Source: Schizochytrium sp. TIO01
Lineage: Eukaryota > Sar > Bigyra > Thraustochytrida > Thraustochytriidae
Reading direction: 5' to 3'
Assembly (NCBI GenBank): GCA_004764695.1
Contig: SMSO01000034.1
Span: forward strand, 2,612,501 to 2,676,500
DNA: 64,000 nt
The notes below the pieces were generated by a model. It was not told the origin of the DNA, ran no database searches, and was given only the letters and a program-made list of their open reading frames with translations. Shown here piece after piece: positions 44,790 through 57,116 of the stretch. Every line of letters starts with the position of its first letter. Position 1 is the first letter of the stretch. Made by a program: the position numbers and the translations under genes.

Positions 44790-45677
44790 ATGCTCCCTGC
44801 GGACGGCCCGGAACACAAGTCGAGAAGGCTGAACAGCGACGCGGTTGCTGGCAGCAGTAACCTGGCCAACAGCAGCAACAGCGCCGCCGCCTACAACAAC
44901 TCCAACTCCAACTCCAACAACACCAACAATTACAGCCTACCTGGTGCTGGAAGTGCTATGAACAACAGCGCGAGGGCTCACTCAACTCGTGCAGATGGAC
45001 CCAGAGCAGCGCGGACGTCTAGAGATTTTGCAGACTTCTTACGTGAATATATAGACTCGTTGGAGAGGAGCGGCCAGCTTGATTTTGACGACAATGAAAC
45101 CAACTCTTCCGCAGACAGGACAAACAGCACAAACAGCACAACAGACTATGATGGGTCACGGGAGCCTTCTTCAGTTGGAGGAGACACAGACTCAACAAGG
45201 ACGATGCCAGGAGAACCATCTTCAGTAAACGACGATGGGACTTTACATCGAAGGTCAAGGCGTACCTTTCGAGGGGTTCACTGGAACCCAACACGCGGGT
45301 GCTATGTGGCAAGGTTATGGCGGAACGGTCGTTGTGAGATTCTCGGAGAATTCTCTACAGAAGCCAGGGCTGCTTTAGCTTGGGATGTCAAAGCTGAGAG
45401 CTACTTTGGCCCAAATTTTGCAGAGTTTAATTTTCCTTCCGAGGAGGATCGAGCCAGACTTTGGATGGCGTTTACACGACAGATCTCTTTTGGAGATTCG
45501 CCTAATAATACGCCAAGCAGTAGCAGCAGCGGGGGTAATAGCAGCAGCTCTGACGGGCAAAACAATAGCAACGAGAGTAATGATGATAATGGTGATGATG
45601 AAGACGATGATGATGATGACGACGGCGACGTCGACCAAGATCGTATTGTTAATGCAAAACCTCACCAAGGAAGGTAG
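44790..45677 (+). CDS. AP2/ERF-domain protein, unit B paralogue
   Basis: A 295-residue partner of the unit A protein with the same layout: Asn/Ser-rich N-terminus, conserved SRDFADFLRE block (77-86), AP2 domain about 157-217 (RRTFRGVHWNP, CYVARLWRNGRCE, GEFSTEARAALAWD, FAEFNFP), then Ser-rich and Asp-rich runs. The Met at 44790 is shared with the paralogue and sits in the same GAAAGATGC context; the frame extends 46 codons further up but that part is not conserved. AP2 differences from A are few (for example A/T, R/G, F/Y, M/L, N/I). Both genes remain intact while surrounding frames do not, which implies selection on both. Likely a transcription regulator; target unknown. Confidence 0.85.
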   Translation: MLPADGPEHKSRRLNSDAVAGSSNLANSSNSAAAYNNSNSNSNNTNNYSLPGAGSAMNNSARAHSTRADGPRAARTSRDFADFLREYIDSLERSGQLDFDDNETNSSADRTNSTNSTTDYDGSREPSSVGGDTDSTRTMPGEPSSVNDDGTLHRRSRRTFRGVHWNPTRGCYVARLWRNGRCEILGEFSTEARAALAWDVKAESYFGPNFAEFNFPSEEDRARLWMAFTRQISFGDSPNNTPSSSSSGGNSSSSDGQNNSNESNDDNGDDEDDDDDDDGDVDQDRIVNAKPHQGR

Positions 45678-47289
45678 TTCAGTCAGGGAGCTGCGAGTAA
45701 ACTTCTCCCAGCTCAAGTATTGCTCCGCTATCGTGCAACTCTACATAGAACTCCCCAAGCCACATTCTAAACCCAAACGCTGCTTCGTGTGGCCCTTACA
45801 CGTATTTTTCTGACGCTGTTGACGCGAATTGTTTCATTCTGGCCTTTTATGAGCCCCAAGCTAATCTAGCTCATGTCCCTACAATACTTGTGTAGATTTA
45901 TGAATATTCTCTCTCCTTCTTTCTTTCCCCCTTTTCTATAGCAACAATCGTATTTTATTCACTGGGTAGAGCTTTGCTGTTCAGCATCTCGCAATTTTTT
46001 TTTGGCTCTATGTTGAGGAGATCAACGCTGGCTGTGAAATGTCGATGTCTTATTAAACAATGGGGAAAACGACCCGCTCATTACTATTTATTGATCTGCA
46101 CAGTTCCTGACATTCAACCTTTCATTCAACGCTGAGTGTCAGTTTTCGAGTTCTGAGCTTTTTATGGAGGTTAAAAGATCGAAGCTTGGCGTTCACAGCT
46201 CCAAGCTCTGTGCTTTCTCGCAACAAAGGGGAACACATTGGAGCCATCAGAAATACAAAATCACCAAACAGCATAAACTCTCAAAGCAGTGTTCAGGCAT
46301 CGCAAAACAGGAAGAAAAATGTCTATATGTAAACATAATACTGGGACCTTACTGCTTTGTTTTCATGCGCGTTTCTGTGCTTCTCTCCGCGCCAATGGCG
46401 TCAGCTCCAGCTCATGCGCTGCTCCGCCAAGACATCGACACCCTCGCAGAGGCTTTTGACCCTTTTCAGGAAGCGAAGCTAGGGCAAAAGCAATTTAGCT
46501 GTGATCTCGATTTCCCTCCTCTTTCCTTACTGCTGGGAGGGTAACAGTTCATACTGCCTCGGTAGGTGCTACATAGCTGCCAGTATTTTCTACATATTTT
46601 GGACTTTTGCGTGCCCTCGACACAGCTAAATGTGTGTTTACAGAAGTAAGGCCTCAAGTTTCACCGGCATGACCTGTGCAGGCCCTGCAGAGCGCCACGT
46701 CTGCATGCCCAAGCGCCCGCCTCCGAGCTCGCGAGCCCGTCTCTCCACTGCTCCGCCGCTGCTCGAGGGCCCTCGTCGCGTCTCGCGCGACCCCGTATCG
46801 CAGCGAAGCCATCGCGAAACCGCGCGAATCCATACATCCCAAACTTCTTTTGGTTCCTGTGGAGCAACTGTGACATGTTTAGAGCTGCTCCCAAACGTGC
46901 AGCGTGCCGCCTGCCCGCCCAAAGGAGCTTAGCGGCCGCCCTGCAGAGGCCTTGGCCCTGAGATGTACTTTGCGACTGTTCGCACTGCAGGCTGCCAAGA
47001 TAAGAATGGGAAGAACTCACGCCATCCTTTGGAGTAGAGCGTTTTAAGGCACTTTAAGCAGAGCAACGACAGTAATGCAATAGTTAAGTGAGCCGACTTC
47101 AGTCTCTGTCGTTGACAGGGTTGGCGAGCCGACAGGCATCCACAGGCCCCCCAAAAGCGCCCTCGCCAGGCCTGGGGCTGAGGAGAGGGCCTAGCTACCG
47201 GAGCGTTGATTGAGGAGTGGCTTCAATACCGTCGTGTTTGCCTTTTCTAGGCACGCATCGATGGACACGCTGTGTCGAGCAATGCAAAG

Positions 47290-47515
47290 CAACAGAACGA
47301 AGTATAACTCTGTATATATCCACGCCATGTGGAAGTAACTAAGTCACAGGGTTACGTGATCCCCGAGGAAGGTTAAGCCGGAACGAAAGGTCGAATAAAA
47401 GGCCAAATACGCGCCATGATTGGCGTCGGCAGAGACGATTTCAAGGCCCTCGGACCCAATAGTGCCTTGTGCGAGAAAATGTGAAGCGAAATGCGTCCAG
47501 GATGCGAAGATTGAG
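47290..47515. other. conserved noncoding block (unit B)
   Basis: Partner of 34200-34435 in unit A, including the sequence around GGGTTACGTGATCCCCGAGG and CGAAAGGTCGAAT.AAAGGCC.AATACGCG. No shared reading frame. Confidence 0.35.
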
Positions 47516-49561
47516 GGCATTGACGCGGGATTTGACCTCGAGCACCTAAGGACATCCGGATGTGTAGTCGTCTACCCCCCGGGGAAACTCTGAATGTGAT
47601 GGGTTATATGTAGTTCGGAGAAATATAGTTTCCTTATGATCCTATAGAACTACTTAATAATTGTAGAGGTGGTTTAAAATATGCGAATATCCGAGGTTAT
47701 AATATACCCTAGCGGAAGGAAGTTTACAACGATTGATGCATGTTTCGGGAGTTTTGTGCACATTCTATCTCTTTTCTTTTTAATTTAAAGTCCAAAGAAT
47801 GCTTTTTCTGTTTTCAAGCGCTTCGGGGGTTCCTAGTATATAGCGCCAACGAATCGTTCGCGACATATTCGTAATGGTACTGGGCCACGAGAGTAGAGTT
47901 GCGCCAACCTTATGTATATCATATCATAAGCTGATTAGTCTCTCTCCCGCCATAATGTCTTTTTCTTTAGTTTTTTTTTGGGGGGGGGGGTTGGTGCCGT
48001 ACTTGTAACCTATGTGTTTCAATAAGCATCTTAAGATACTACCTAGAACAACAATTGGGAGAACAATATTGAGCGCTTGGGAATTCACTCTGGAGATCTG
48101 CAATCATACAGAGGGGTTGTTGTGGGTCATCTGTACTATCACTAAGCATACAGAAGGATAAGCTTCTGCAATCATTGCTGTGAGTTATCTTTACTATCAC
48201 TAAGCATACAGAAAGATAAGCCTCTGAATGCAAGGATTGTACTTTGTTCAAAATTTCCATGGCCGGCAACATTGACACAAGCCATGCTGTTTCCCACGCA
48301 TTCTTTGATCAATTTCAGTTCTTCCTGAATGACGTGCTGTTGAGAGGTCAGTATGTCGAACGTGAGTCGAAAAAGTGTGTATACAATAACGTTATTTATC
48401 GTGCCATTCTTTCCTGTCTTCTTGTAACCAATAGAAAAAGGCATCTTGTTACCAGGTAGCACTGACTTCCGTAGAGACGGCAGCGTCGACTTCACCAACA
48501 CATGCTTCAACAACAGACCCAGTGCACCTTGTGAGTAACTGATTTGTTCCTAATGTCAATACGTAGGACCACAAGAAGATTCTGAGTGTACTCAATAGTA
48601 CTCTCCTGATGCTGGGCAATGAGCCTGGTGTATCAAAATATCAGATCGTCTTAAACTTCACGAAGAGCCCGTCCATGAAAAGCAACTGAAGATGCGCTTA
48701 ACACTAGCCTCGAGCAAAGTTGATATGGAAAATATAAGCGAGTGCTATAAATCAGAATCTTTTACTACCAATGTAGTACTTAGAGTCTTCGTGGGTCACC
48801 CCCGCCTTACGTGCTTGGCAAAATAATGGTGCAAACTGAGAATCTGAAAAAAAAATAAAATTAAAAAAGACAGCGCCTTCAAGACACGCCGTGTCAAGCA
48901 TGAAGGATAACTGATAAACGATTTTTTAATGGGGCTTAGGGATAAGACAAATCTTGGCATGAAGTTTATATTTTACGTCGAAAAATAGTAGGTGATAGTT
49001 TGAATCTTACATACGTTAGCCTTTGTATCTGGCCGCAATGCCAGGGGCGATGAACACCACTCGAATGAAGGTGACGAAGTGGGACCTACTATACTAACTT
49101 TACGATTCCACAATTTTGAAGTTTGGCATATACTGGATTGATGCTAATTAAGGCATCAATTTCACGATGCCTAGATAACTTCGAGAGTCGAGCTTCTGCA
49201 ATCCCGCACCTTATACTCTCTCTAAACATACAACCCTATGGAAGTTCGAACTAGTGGTTATGGAAGACAGGCAGCTCGCTCTTAATTAAGTTTTCATGTT
49301 TCTCTTAAGCTTTACACAAAGAAAAGTGTTGGAACACACAAAGTCTTTCTCAGTACATCAGTAGTGCAATTGACAAATCTGAAAAGCAAAAAGGAAACGT
49401 TCAGTCTTCATTTTCTTGAATACTAGAATAGGAAATACTGAAGAGGTGATTATTGATTTCTTAATTTGGTTTCGCTAACTTCAACGATTGTGAGATTACA
49501 GAAAATTTGTCAAGGATATCAGAAGCTCAAAAATTATTCGAATAGATTTTATCGACAACAT

Positions 49562-51632
49562 CTAATGTACAGAAGATTGCATTTGAAATTTGCTTTCCAA
49601 GTGCATGAGGACTTGGTGTAACCCAATTCGTGCAGGACTAGCCTGTTGATGAGATAGGAAATCCTCATGATACTTATTATGCAACAACGAAGGATATACT
49701 GGACGCCATCCGCCAAGATGTCTTCGCTCTTTATAGTATTGTATTAAATACTTCCACTCAACTGAAGTTAAGCTACTAAGAGTCGAGATGGCACAACCCT
49801 TTAGGTCCATCCAAAGAGATGAGCTAACGGGTTCTTCGTTTGCGTAAAACATTCTGATCTGATCATGGATCATACGGAGTTTAGTCTGGCTATAATGGTC
49901 ATCGGTATCCTGAGAGAGCTGCAAGCTAGGTTGAGCGTTGACTTCAACAACACGAGGTCGAAGATCTCGATCTACCAACAGGTCCAGACCTAATATTTGA
50001 TAACAGTTCGAGCACATTGGTTGATTGTTTCTGGTATGCCATTGTTGCCAACCATACTCACCACTTAGCATAACGACTGATATAACCCGATCTACTTCTT
50101 CAAACAGTTTATTTGCGCTTTCGCCTTGCGAATTAAGGTGAGCTTGCAGCTCTTGAAATGACCACGTAATACTTGTCACGTTGTGCCCAACGTATTTGCG
50201 ATTTACCTTCGTATTTGTTAGGACTTGATTTTTCTTTCGTGCGTCTTGCTCATACACACCAGAGGCAAAACGAACAATGCCTCGAGAAAACGTATATGCA
50301 CGCATAGGAACTGTAGATGTTACGAGAACAAACGCTCGAATATCCCACTTGTGTTGTTGAATTAGGTATGGTTCTGCAAGATAAGGCTGGACGATGCGCG
50401 GTAATGTACGAATCTTGGCGAGATCTCTACTTGTTTCTAAAACATAGATTCCCGAACCACCTGATTTAAACAGGGGTTTTGTAATCAGTGCCTGGTCCCC
50501 GTGAGCTGAAGCATACTCTAGCGCTGCGGGGTACTCCTGAGGCAAGACCCAACAAGGAAATGAAACATCTGAGAATCGTGGGTCGTTTCGAGTTGCATTT
50601 TTCAATGTTCCACAGAAGCTATCTTTACTCCATAGTACCTCGCGTAACCCTGGGACTCGGTTTAAACTTTGATACTGCTTGAGATGTGCTGGCCAGTTGA
50701 GCTGAAGGCAGTGCTCCTGTGGCGCTATACATAGTAGGATTGCATGCGGTGCCTTTTCAAGGTCTTTGTTTGTTAAATAGCCATCCACTTTGATTCGTTC
50801 AATGTTCCACCCATATCGCAATAAGCTTGCCAAGTACCAGTCTCCATCCCGAGTAATAAGCTTATTTGCACCCCAAAGAAGAACCTGGCGAGTACTTCCA
50901 CTATATGACTGATACGAAAGAGACCTTTCAATACGTTGGAAGCAAAGCGTCGTAATTTTGACGATCCCAAGACTGGTTATACTGAACGGCTTGTTGCAAA
51001 CGTTTTACATCATGCTTTTCTTCAGGCTCGAGCTCAAGAACAAGCTCGGTTTCCTTTGACAGTGCTGAATCTAACAACTCTGTCTTTCCATTATTGTTTG
51101 ATATTGGTGTGATAGCTTCACTCTGAATTTGTTTTCGTAACTTTGGATTTGCCTGAGCTGTCTCCATGTGCCAAACTTCACGGTGGACAATCTGTATTGT
51201 TTCTTCGTTGGAACCCTCAAGCTTGCCTATCAAACCACCTTCTGCGGTCAGAACGATCTTTGCTGCTGACTTTTGAGGTTGTTCCCTTTCCTGTGATGTT
51301 ACACTGGAGCCCCCTGAGGTTTGCTTTTCTCTTTGGTCGATTATACTTTCTAGGCCTTGTGGGTTTTCCAAATACAAGTCCAATTCTGCCATGAATTGCT
51401 GCAGGCGCGTTGATGAAGAGTCATTTGTCTGTCTGGTTTCCACCTGTCGAAGCTCTTTGCGAGGACAGTCTGGGCACTGACCCCGTCGCGCATTTTTCTC
51501 GCTTAAACTTAGGAGTAGAGCACCCATGTTCAAGGTTGCCACAATGATCAAAACTAGAGACAAGCCTCCAATGCGAGTTCTCCGCAGGTGCATGAGGAGC
51601 GAGCCCTTGCCCTTCTCTTTGAACTTTAACAT
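49562..51632 (-). CDS. tubulin-tyrosine ligase-like (TTL family) protein with N-terminal membrane anchor
   Basis: ATP-grasp ligase of the TTL family, whose members add amino acids to tubulin or other proteins. The ATG at 51632 opens a frame to 50928 with a basic N-terminus, one hydrophobic helix (about residues 23-43) and a polar stalk. The catalytic frame runs from about 50900 to 49562 with the family motifs in order: ITKPLFKSGGSGIY, IVQPYLAEPYLI..HKWDIRAFVLVTS, YTFSRGIVRFAS, LTNTKVNRK, and LGLDLLVD...RPRVVEVNAQPSL (metal/ATP-binding Asp, Glu and Asn). The two frames are offset by one base. Excising a GT-AG segment at 50901-50934 (34 nt) joins them into 678 residues; a single-base frame shift near 50930 would also join them. 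By positive-inside logic the catalytic part would face the lumen. The 3' end lies in duplicated unit B. Confidence 0.82.
50901..50934 (-). other. candidate 34-nt intron or frameshift site in TTL gene
   Basis: On the minus strand this segment begins GTATTG and ends ATATAG. Removing it restores the frame and gives the joined reading LLPT-GSTRQVLLWG. Without splicing, the upstream frame hits TGA at 50930-50928. Thirty-four equals 1 modulo 3, so a one-base insertion is equally consistent. Confidence 0.4.
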
Positions 51633-51644
51633 TCTGTAAAGCAA

Positions 51645-54600
51645 TGAGAAGGACTAGTCAGGAACCTCTGGATTGAGCTGCCTTTTATAACCCGGGGAGG
51701 ACTTCGAAAGTCTTCTGCGTTGAAAAATGGTCGTGAACAAGGCCCCTAGGCCGGGTTTTGCTTGTGCGCTTTTCCTTTGACTTTATTGGCAAGGCAACCC
51801 AGGTATTCACACACGGCGGTCTGCTTTGACAGCTCGACACACCACCAGGGTCGCAAGCTCGCTCGCCCGAGCCCACGTTTATTTGCAAAGAGCGACTGCA
51901 CACGCGATGCAGGGCAGAGACTTGCGACGTAAGAACTTATGATCGTCAAGAATCGGTTTTGGTCTGCTGAAAATGCAAGTGTTTCGAGGCCAGAACTACG
52001 AGGGTTTATAAAGTCATAAAAAAAACAAAGAAGTAAAAAACCCAAAAGTGGACAATCACTATAGTGCAAGATTCGTTGCCCCAAGAGGGAATCAAACCAC
52101 CAGTGGCAGCTGCAGCAGTTGTACAAACACTAGTGGCGGGTGCAAGTCTCGTATACGCTGCAGTGTCGCTACCTCCTCGGCGGCCAATACGGCGACGAGA
52201 GCGACGGCGCTTTGAGTGGAGCGAGTGCTTTTCGTTTATGAGAGGGCTCCCACAACTTTTTACCTTCACTACTATTACTATTCAAGTTGTTATTCTTTTT
52301 AATAAAACAAATAAATCAATAAAAATCAATAAACCCTTCTTCTTTCCTATTCCACTTTCAGTGGCCTTGGGGCTCTGGTGTGATCCTGATCATAGTTGCC
52401 AGTACTGACTGACTGACTGACTGAGCGAGTGCCTGTCGCGCATCCCTCTGTGCTGACGGCCCAAAGGCTCTCAAAGATGCATGAAAACCTACCAACGATT
52501 TCCCTGATGAATCCCTAATTTGATCGGAAATTCATGGAGGAGGAAGAGGCTGCTCGTTTACTGTGGGTGCGTGTAGTGTAAGTAAGAATGTCACCAGGTT
52601 ACAAACCAACCAACACAGTAGCAGCAATAGGAAGAGGACCACCTACGCACGCTCAGCATTTATTTCTCTCTAACTCGCAAAAACAGCGAAAGGGCACAGC
52701 GCATGAGTATAGGCAGGGTATGGCCTTGTTCCGGTTCTCCACTGCGAGGACTACCAAGCAGATAAACTAACTAACAAACAAATAAACAAACAAACAGCGC
52801 GTTGAAGAGCCCTGCGTACACCTTGCTCAGGTCGAGGGAGGCGAGGCTTGGCTTGGCTTGCGCTGCATTCGCATCGATCGATTCGTCGATTTCTTGCAAA
52901 AAGTACATCTGCAGACAGCTTTTGTTTAATTTTACATTTTAGTTTTATGTTTTAAAAAATACTATGAGAAAATTACGAAGGCTTTATAAAAATCGAGGAA
53001 TTGAAAGAAACAATGTGGCGCCCCAAAGCTTAAAGGCACTTACTTTGTGTGAATATATATATATATATATATATCTGTCAAGTGTCGTAGAAGTAAAACG
53101 CCGACCCACTCGAAGACGGCCCGGATCTTATACACTCGTGTGCTCTGCGGCAGCTGCTGCTACGCCCTCTTCTGCGGAGGGAAGCCTTAAGTTCTGGCGG
53201 GGCTGTAGTTCTCCAGGGCGCTTCGAGCTCGAGCTTCTGCGTGGAGGTTTGGACGAGGTTTCTTTGCAATTAATTGATTCTGTCGTAGTCCTACCTATGA
53301 TCGTACATCAAGTTCTGTCGATCTCTTAGTTCGAAGCGTACACGATTGATCGATTGTCTTCGTTTTGATAGCCCACCAAATAAAACGAAGCTGAAGCGAA
53401 TCATTTAAATGAAAATGAAAAGAACTGAAAGAAATAGTAAACAAAGAAAGCCACAGAGAAAAGGGAAAGAAATTGGCACGTACGATAAATAGCGAAGAAA
53501 TGAGCAGAAGCAGAGAAATCGAGAGCACGATCTGCGCCAAGTCCCAATGCAGCAGGATTCCATGCCCCCGCCTGGTTCAGACAGCGCCGACTCCGGAATG
53601 GGAGGCGTTTTGCTCCTCGGCGACTTGACGAGCGGGTCGGTCCTCTCTGAATGAGCTCCAGGGAGGCAAAGCAACCCGGTCGAAGGAGGTGCCCGTAGGC
53701 TGAGGACTTCTTCTTATGCTTCTCCGCATCGTGAGACCATGGCACTGACAACCTCCATCCACACGAACCGGGTTGACCGCAGCGGGTCGCAGCGAAGGCG
53801 CTCTCGGTTCGAGCCAGAAGGCTTGGCAGAGCAGCCAGCGGTGGAGACCGGGGTCCTCGCCGGGGCTGAAGCATCTTCCTCGTGCGAGAACATCATTGTG
53901 CAAACTGGAGCTCCTACTTTTATGCCTCTCGCAGTCGATTCAAAGTTTCATTATTTTGATTGTGGAAATAGAGAGGAAAGAATCCATGGAAAGAAAGGAA
54001 GAATCGAGTGCGAAGATCTCGGCGCTAGACGCACATTAGGCACGGCTAGGCACCACATAAAGTTGCTGTTTGTGTGCTGCGAATTGGATTCAAGAACGTC
54101 AGGGATTGATTGCACAGTTGAGAAGAGTGCTTACGAGACGAGTACAACGCTCGCACAATGGCGATGATGCCAACGTTGGCTAGAGCCGAAACGAGTCCAG
54201 ATGCTGTATGGGCTTGCGAGAGGGAGAAAACGAGACAGCCGAGACAACCGAGACAGCCATGGAGGAAGCTTTGATTTGTGTATAAAAGTGAGTTTGTGTT
54301 TGTTGTAAAGGTGAAAAATATTAAAGCCGTGAATTAGTGGAGAGGAGAATGAGATTGGAGGTGACGGAGGAAGATGAAGTAGCTAAGCTCGAAAGAGTAC
54401 GCGCAAGCTCAACCAGCGTGTCGAGCCCATAACTTATGCATTTATGCATGACGGTGACGATCTTGGTCTACAAAATCTACCTCCTGCTCTATCGAAAGTA
54501 GGTATCTCTTCATTTCGTGGAGCGCCGCTCTTGGGCTCGCAAGATTTGCAAGAACGCACAGGACCTCTGAGTCAAACAAATGAATAAGCTTGAAGAAAAG

Positions 54601-55898
54601 TAGAAGGTACCTACTGATTCGACGACCATGAATCTGAACCAAACGTGGCCTTAGGAATTTGATTATTGAAAACGGACAGGACACCGATGACTGCAAAAGT
54701 CTGAGCAACTTCATCTTGGAGTGCTTTAGCGAGTATATTCTAAAGTAATCTAGATTAACTAGCCAGACATGCCTATTTGTGTTTTACAATCGCTCTTTGA
54801 AACCACAAAAGTGAATCTGCAGTCCTCAAAGTTCAGTTCTGAGAGTTTACAACCCTCAGGCGGCTCGACTTTTCAGTATCAGGGTTTGGTTGATGAAGCG
54901 CATACCTATCTAACTTCCTATTATAAAAAAATAAAAATAAAAATGAGAAAAGGAATATAACATCGGGCACCTAAAGCTCCTTGAACAAGGTTCTACTAAT
55001 AAATGACTTTTGTATTTCGTTTGTTCGTTTGTTCGTTCTTTTTCTCTTCAAGTTGTCTTGTTCAACTGTTTTTGTTCTCTGAAGTGCTGCTACCTAGGTA
55101 TGACTTAGTTGAAAGGATGTTGCGAATTCTACAAGATCAAAGTTGCTCCTCTTCGAAAGTGATATAACAAAGTGCACGCATGGGTCGCATGCCCATCGGC
55201 CAAACGCTCAGTCGAATCTCGGTGTACAAGTGTGCAAATCAGTATAGATTACTTTTAAGAAGAAGAAAACACACGAACAAAGCTGTTCGTTCTACGGGAT
55301 TGCATTGTGTCATCGTGGAAATCAAGCGAAGAAGCCTGACTTTTTGGTTTCAAAACGAAGTAAGGAAATAGTCAAGCGATTCTTTAAAAATTGCCTCATC
55401 CTCAGCAATAGCAGCAGCTAAAACAAAATAAGAATGAGGTTTGTACGAAACAGTAGATTTTCCTCTGCAAAGAAGATACATCATTGGCAACTTCAACTGT
55501 TGCTTTAGCCTCATCAATAACAATTACAATAAGAATAAGAATGACAACGACAACGACAACATCAACAACATCAATAACAGGCAGAGTGCAGCCCAAAGAA
55601 AATTCACTGAGAATGCATTTGTCAATGTGCGAGACACGTAGACCTGAGCTATCTAGCGATCAAAGTTTCTGATACATTGTAGAGCCGAATGTTTAATGAG
55701 TGGTAGAGCGCAGCCTGACTATCAGCCGGCCGTTGGGTAAAGAGAAAGGAGAGACCTAATTTGCTGCTTCAAAAGATGAAGGGGGAGGGGAGTGAAAACA
55801 AAGCACACACGGATACCTTGCATCAACCAGCACGAAAGAGAGCATATATTGAGGTAGAAGAAAAAGGCAAATGAGATGATGAACGGTGTAATAGAAAT
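51645..55898. other. intergenic stretch
   Basis: About 4.2 kb without a supportable gene. It contains an ACTG tract (near 52405), an (AT)n tract, and a candidate TATAAAAG at 54281 preceded by GAGACAGCC-like short repeats; the first ATG after it opens only 27 codons. A 142-codon frame at 53739-54167 overlaps comparable frames on the other strand and shows no motif. CAA/AAT-rich low complexity occurs near 55.53 kb. Confidence 0.45.
53052..53075. repeat. (AT)n microsatellite
   Basis: Twelve AT units. Confidence 0.93.
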
Positions 55899-57116
55899 CT
55901 ACATGGCAAGTGATCCCTGCACAAGAGTGTTGTTGCCGCGGCGAAATGAAACAGTTCCTGATTTGCCATTGACAGCCCAGTTCTTGCTGGCAAAGCCCTT
56001 AGCGAGACGGTCAGGCGTGACACCGACCACTGCAGGCGACTTGAGAGTGCGAATGGAGAGCAAAGAACCTGGGCCCCAGTAGTTTGTCAAGTGCGCAAAC
56101 GGCATTGAAGCAGGCCAGAACCGATCACCAATAAGACGACGGTAATTTGCATCGCCCTTGGTAATGGTTAGCAAAGCATCGCCATATATAGACTCGAGAC
56201 CCGCAGGTGTTTGCCAAAAGGGCAGGGGCGAGGTATAAAAATCGTGCGCAAAAGTACGCAAGCGTCCATTGGCCTGAGCATCCTGCAAGCGCTCACCGAT
56301 CGACTGCAATTTCTCGTGTTCCGCCATACGGTTAACGTGAGTTTCAACATCATTCGGTGTGGCATCGCTCACAAAAACGGGATGGCTCTTGGCATGAAGC
56401 GAAATGCTAAGTCCAGGCAGCAAGCGCAATAAGTAATCCACCAGAATCAGGTCATTCACGAGTTCTGAGCCGCAGTTGTCTAAGATGATGATGATGCGAG
56501 GCTCTGCATTGGCATCCTCCAGCAACGGCTCAAAGTTGGCCTCCCAGCAGGCCGCAATATCATCGATAATCACTTCTCTATCGAGCGCCACTTCTGCCAG
56601 TTTCCCTGATGAAAACGAAAGATCCACTTGGTTTCCCCAGAGAGAGCCTAGAACGAGTTCCCTGAAGCCGGTCAGATCTTTACCGTGGTCTACAGGAGAG
56701 GTGATGCCTTCCAGAGCCTGATCGAGAGCATCCTTCTTCTGTGCCGTGAACGGGTCAAGGGCATTTTCGTCTTCAAAGTATTCGAGGTATGACAAGACAA
56801 GTCTGTAGGCGTAGTTCTCAAGGAAAAACCATTCCACATCCATGGCGTTCTTGCCAACCCTGTCCTCCATGTAGAAGCGCCAGTCGGGGCCTCCGTCATT
56901 CCCATCGATGGGCATGATATGATGCCGCTCCTGCTCTAACTCAAGCGCGAGCGCCTCAACTTTGGCGCGACCAGCATCTTGAATTGAGGGATGCCGCGCC
57001 ACCATGTCGCGCAGGATGCTTGGCAGACGCTCTACAACGCTCCGCCGGACGAAGTCGTTGCGGGTACGGCCCGTCAGAGCCACGGGGAGAGGCGGAACAT
57101 GAGCGTCTCCGCGCAT
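55899..57116 (-). CDS. DUF89/ARMT1-like metal-dependent phosphatase-family protein
   Basis: A 405-residue protein of the DUF89 family, which includes human ARMT1 and yeast YMR027W; members are described as metal-dependent damage-control phosphatases acting on sugar phosphates, and for ARMT1 also as a possible carboxyl methyltransferase. Motifs: N-terminal R.R..VVERLPSILRDMV (24-39), LWGNQVDLS (159-167), metal-site ILDNCGSELVNDL (211-223; D213, N214), KSHPVFVSDATPND (243-256; D251), KGDANYRRLIGDRFW (320-334), and RTLKSPAVVGV (356-366). The length and motif order fit a full-length subfamily III protein. It starts at the ATG at 57116. No targeting signal is visible, so cytosolic is likely. It stands alone between long intergenic stretches. 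Confidence 0.88.
   Translation of the reverse strand: MRGDAHVPPLPVALTGRTRNDFVRRSVVERLPSILRDMVARHPSIQDAGRAKVEALALELEQERHHIMPIDGNDGGPDWRFYMEDRVGKNAMDVEWFFLENYAYRLVLSYLEYFEDENALDPFTAQKKDALDQALEGITSPVDHGKDLTGFRELVLGSLWGNQVDLSFSSGKLAEVALDREVIIDDIAACWEANFEPLLEDANAEPRIIIILDNCGSELVNDLILVDYLLRLLPGLSISLHAKSHPVFVSDATPNDVETHVNRMAEHEKLQSIGERLQDAQANGRLRTFAHDFYTSPLPFWQTPAGLESIYGDALLTITKGDANYRRLIGDRFWPASMPFAHLTNYWGPGSLLSIRTLKSPAVVGVTPDRLAKGFASKNWAVNGKSGTVSFRRGNNTLVQGSLAM

Larger units (their letters stand above)
38060..50157 (+). repeat. tandem segmental duplication, unit B
   Basis: Partner of unit A in the same orientation; anchors are listed there. It carries AP2 gene B and the full TTL gene at its right end; the TTL gene and flank continue past the point where unit A homology ends (50157). 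B-specific expansions include (CACT)n, an 11-unit TCAATCAG array and a (CTTT)n tract at 44346-44373. Confidence 0.93.

Noticed and set aside
53795-53830. GGTTCGAGCC resembling a tRNA B-box
   Set aside because: No matching A-box or acceptor stem can be placed around it.
53739-54167. 142-codon plus-strand frame
   Set aside because: It overlaps similar-sized frames on the opposite strand in a G+C-richer patch and shows no motif.
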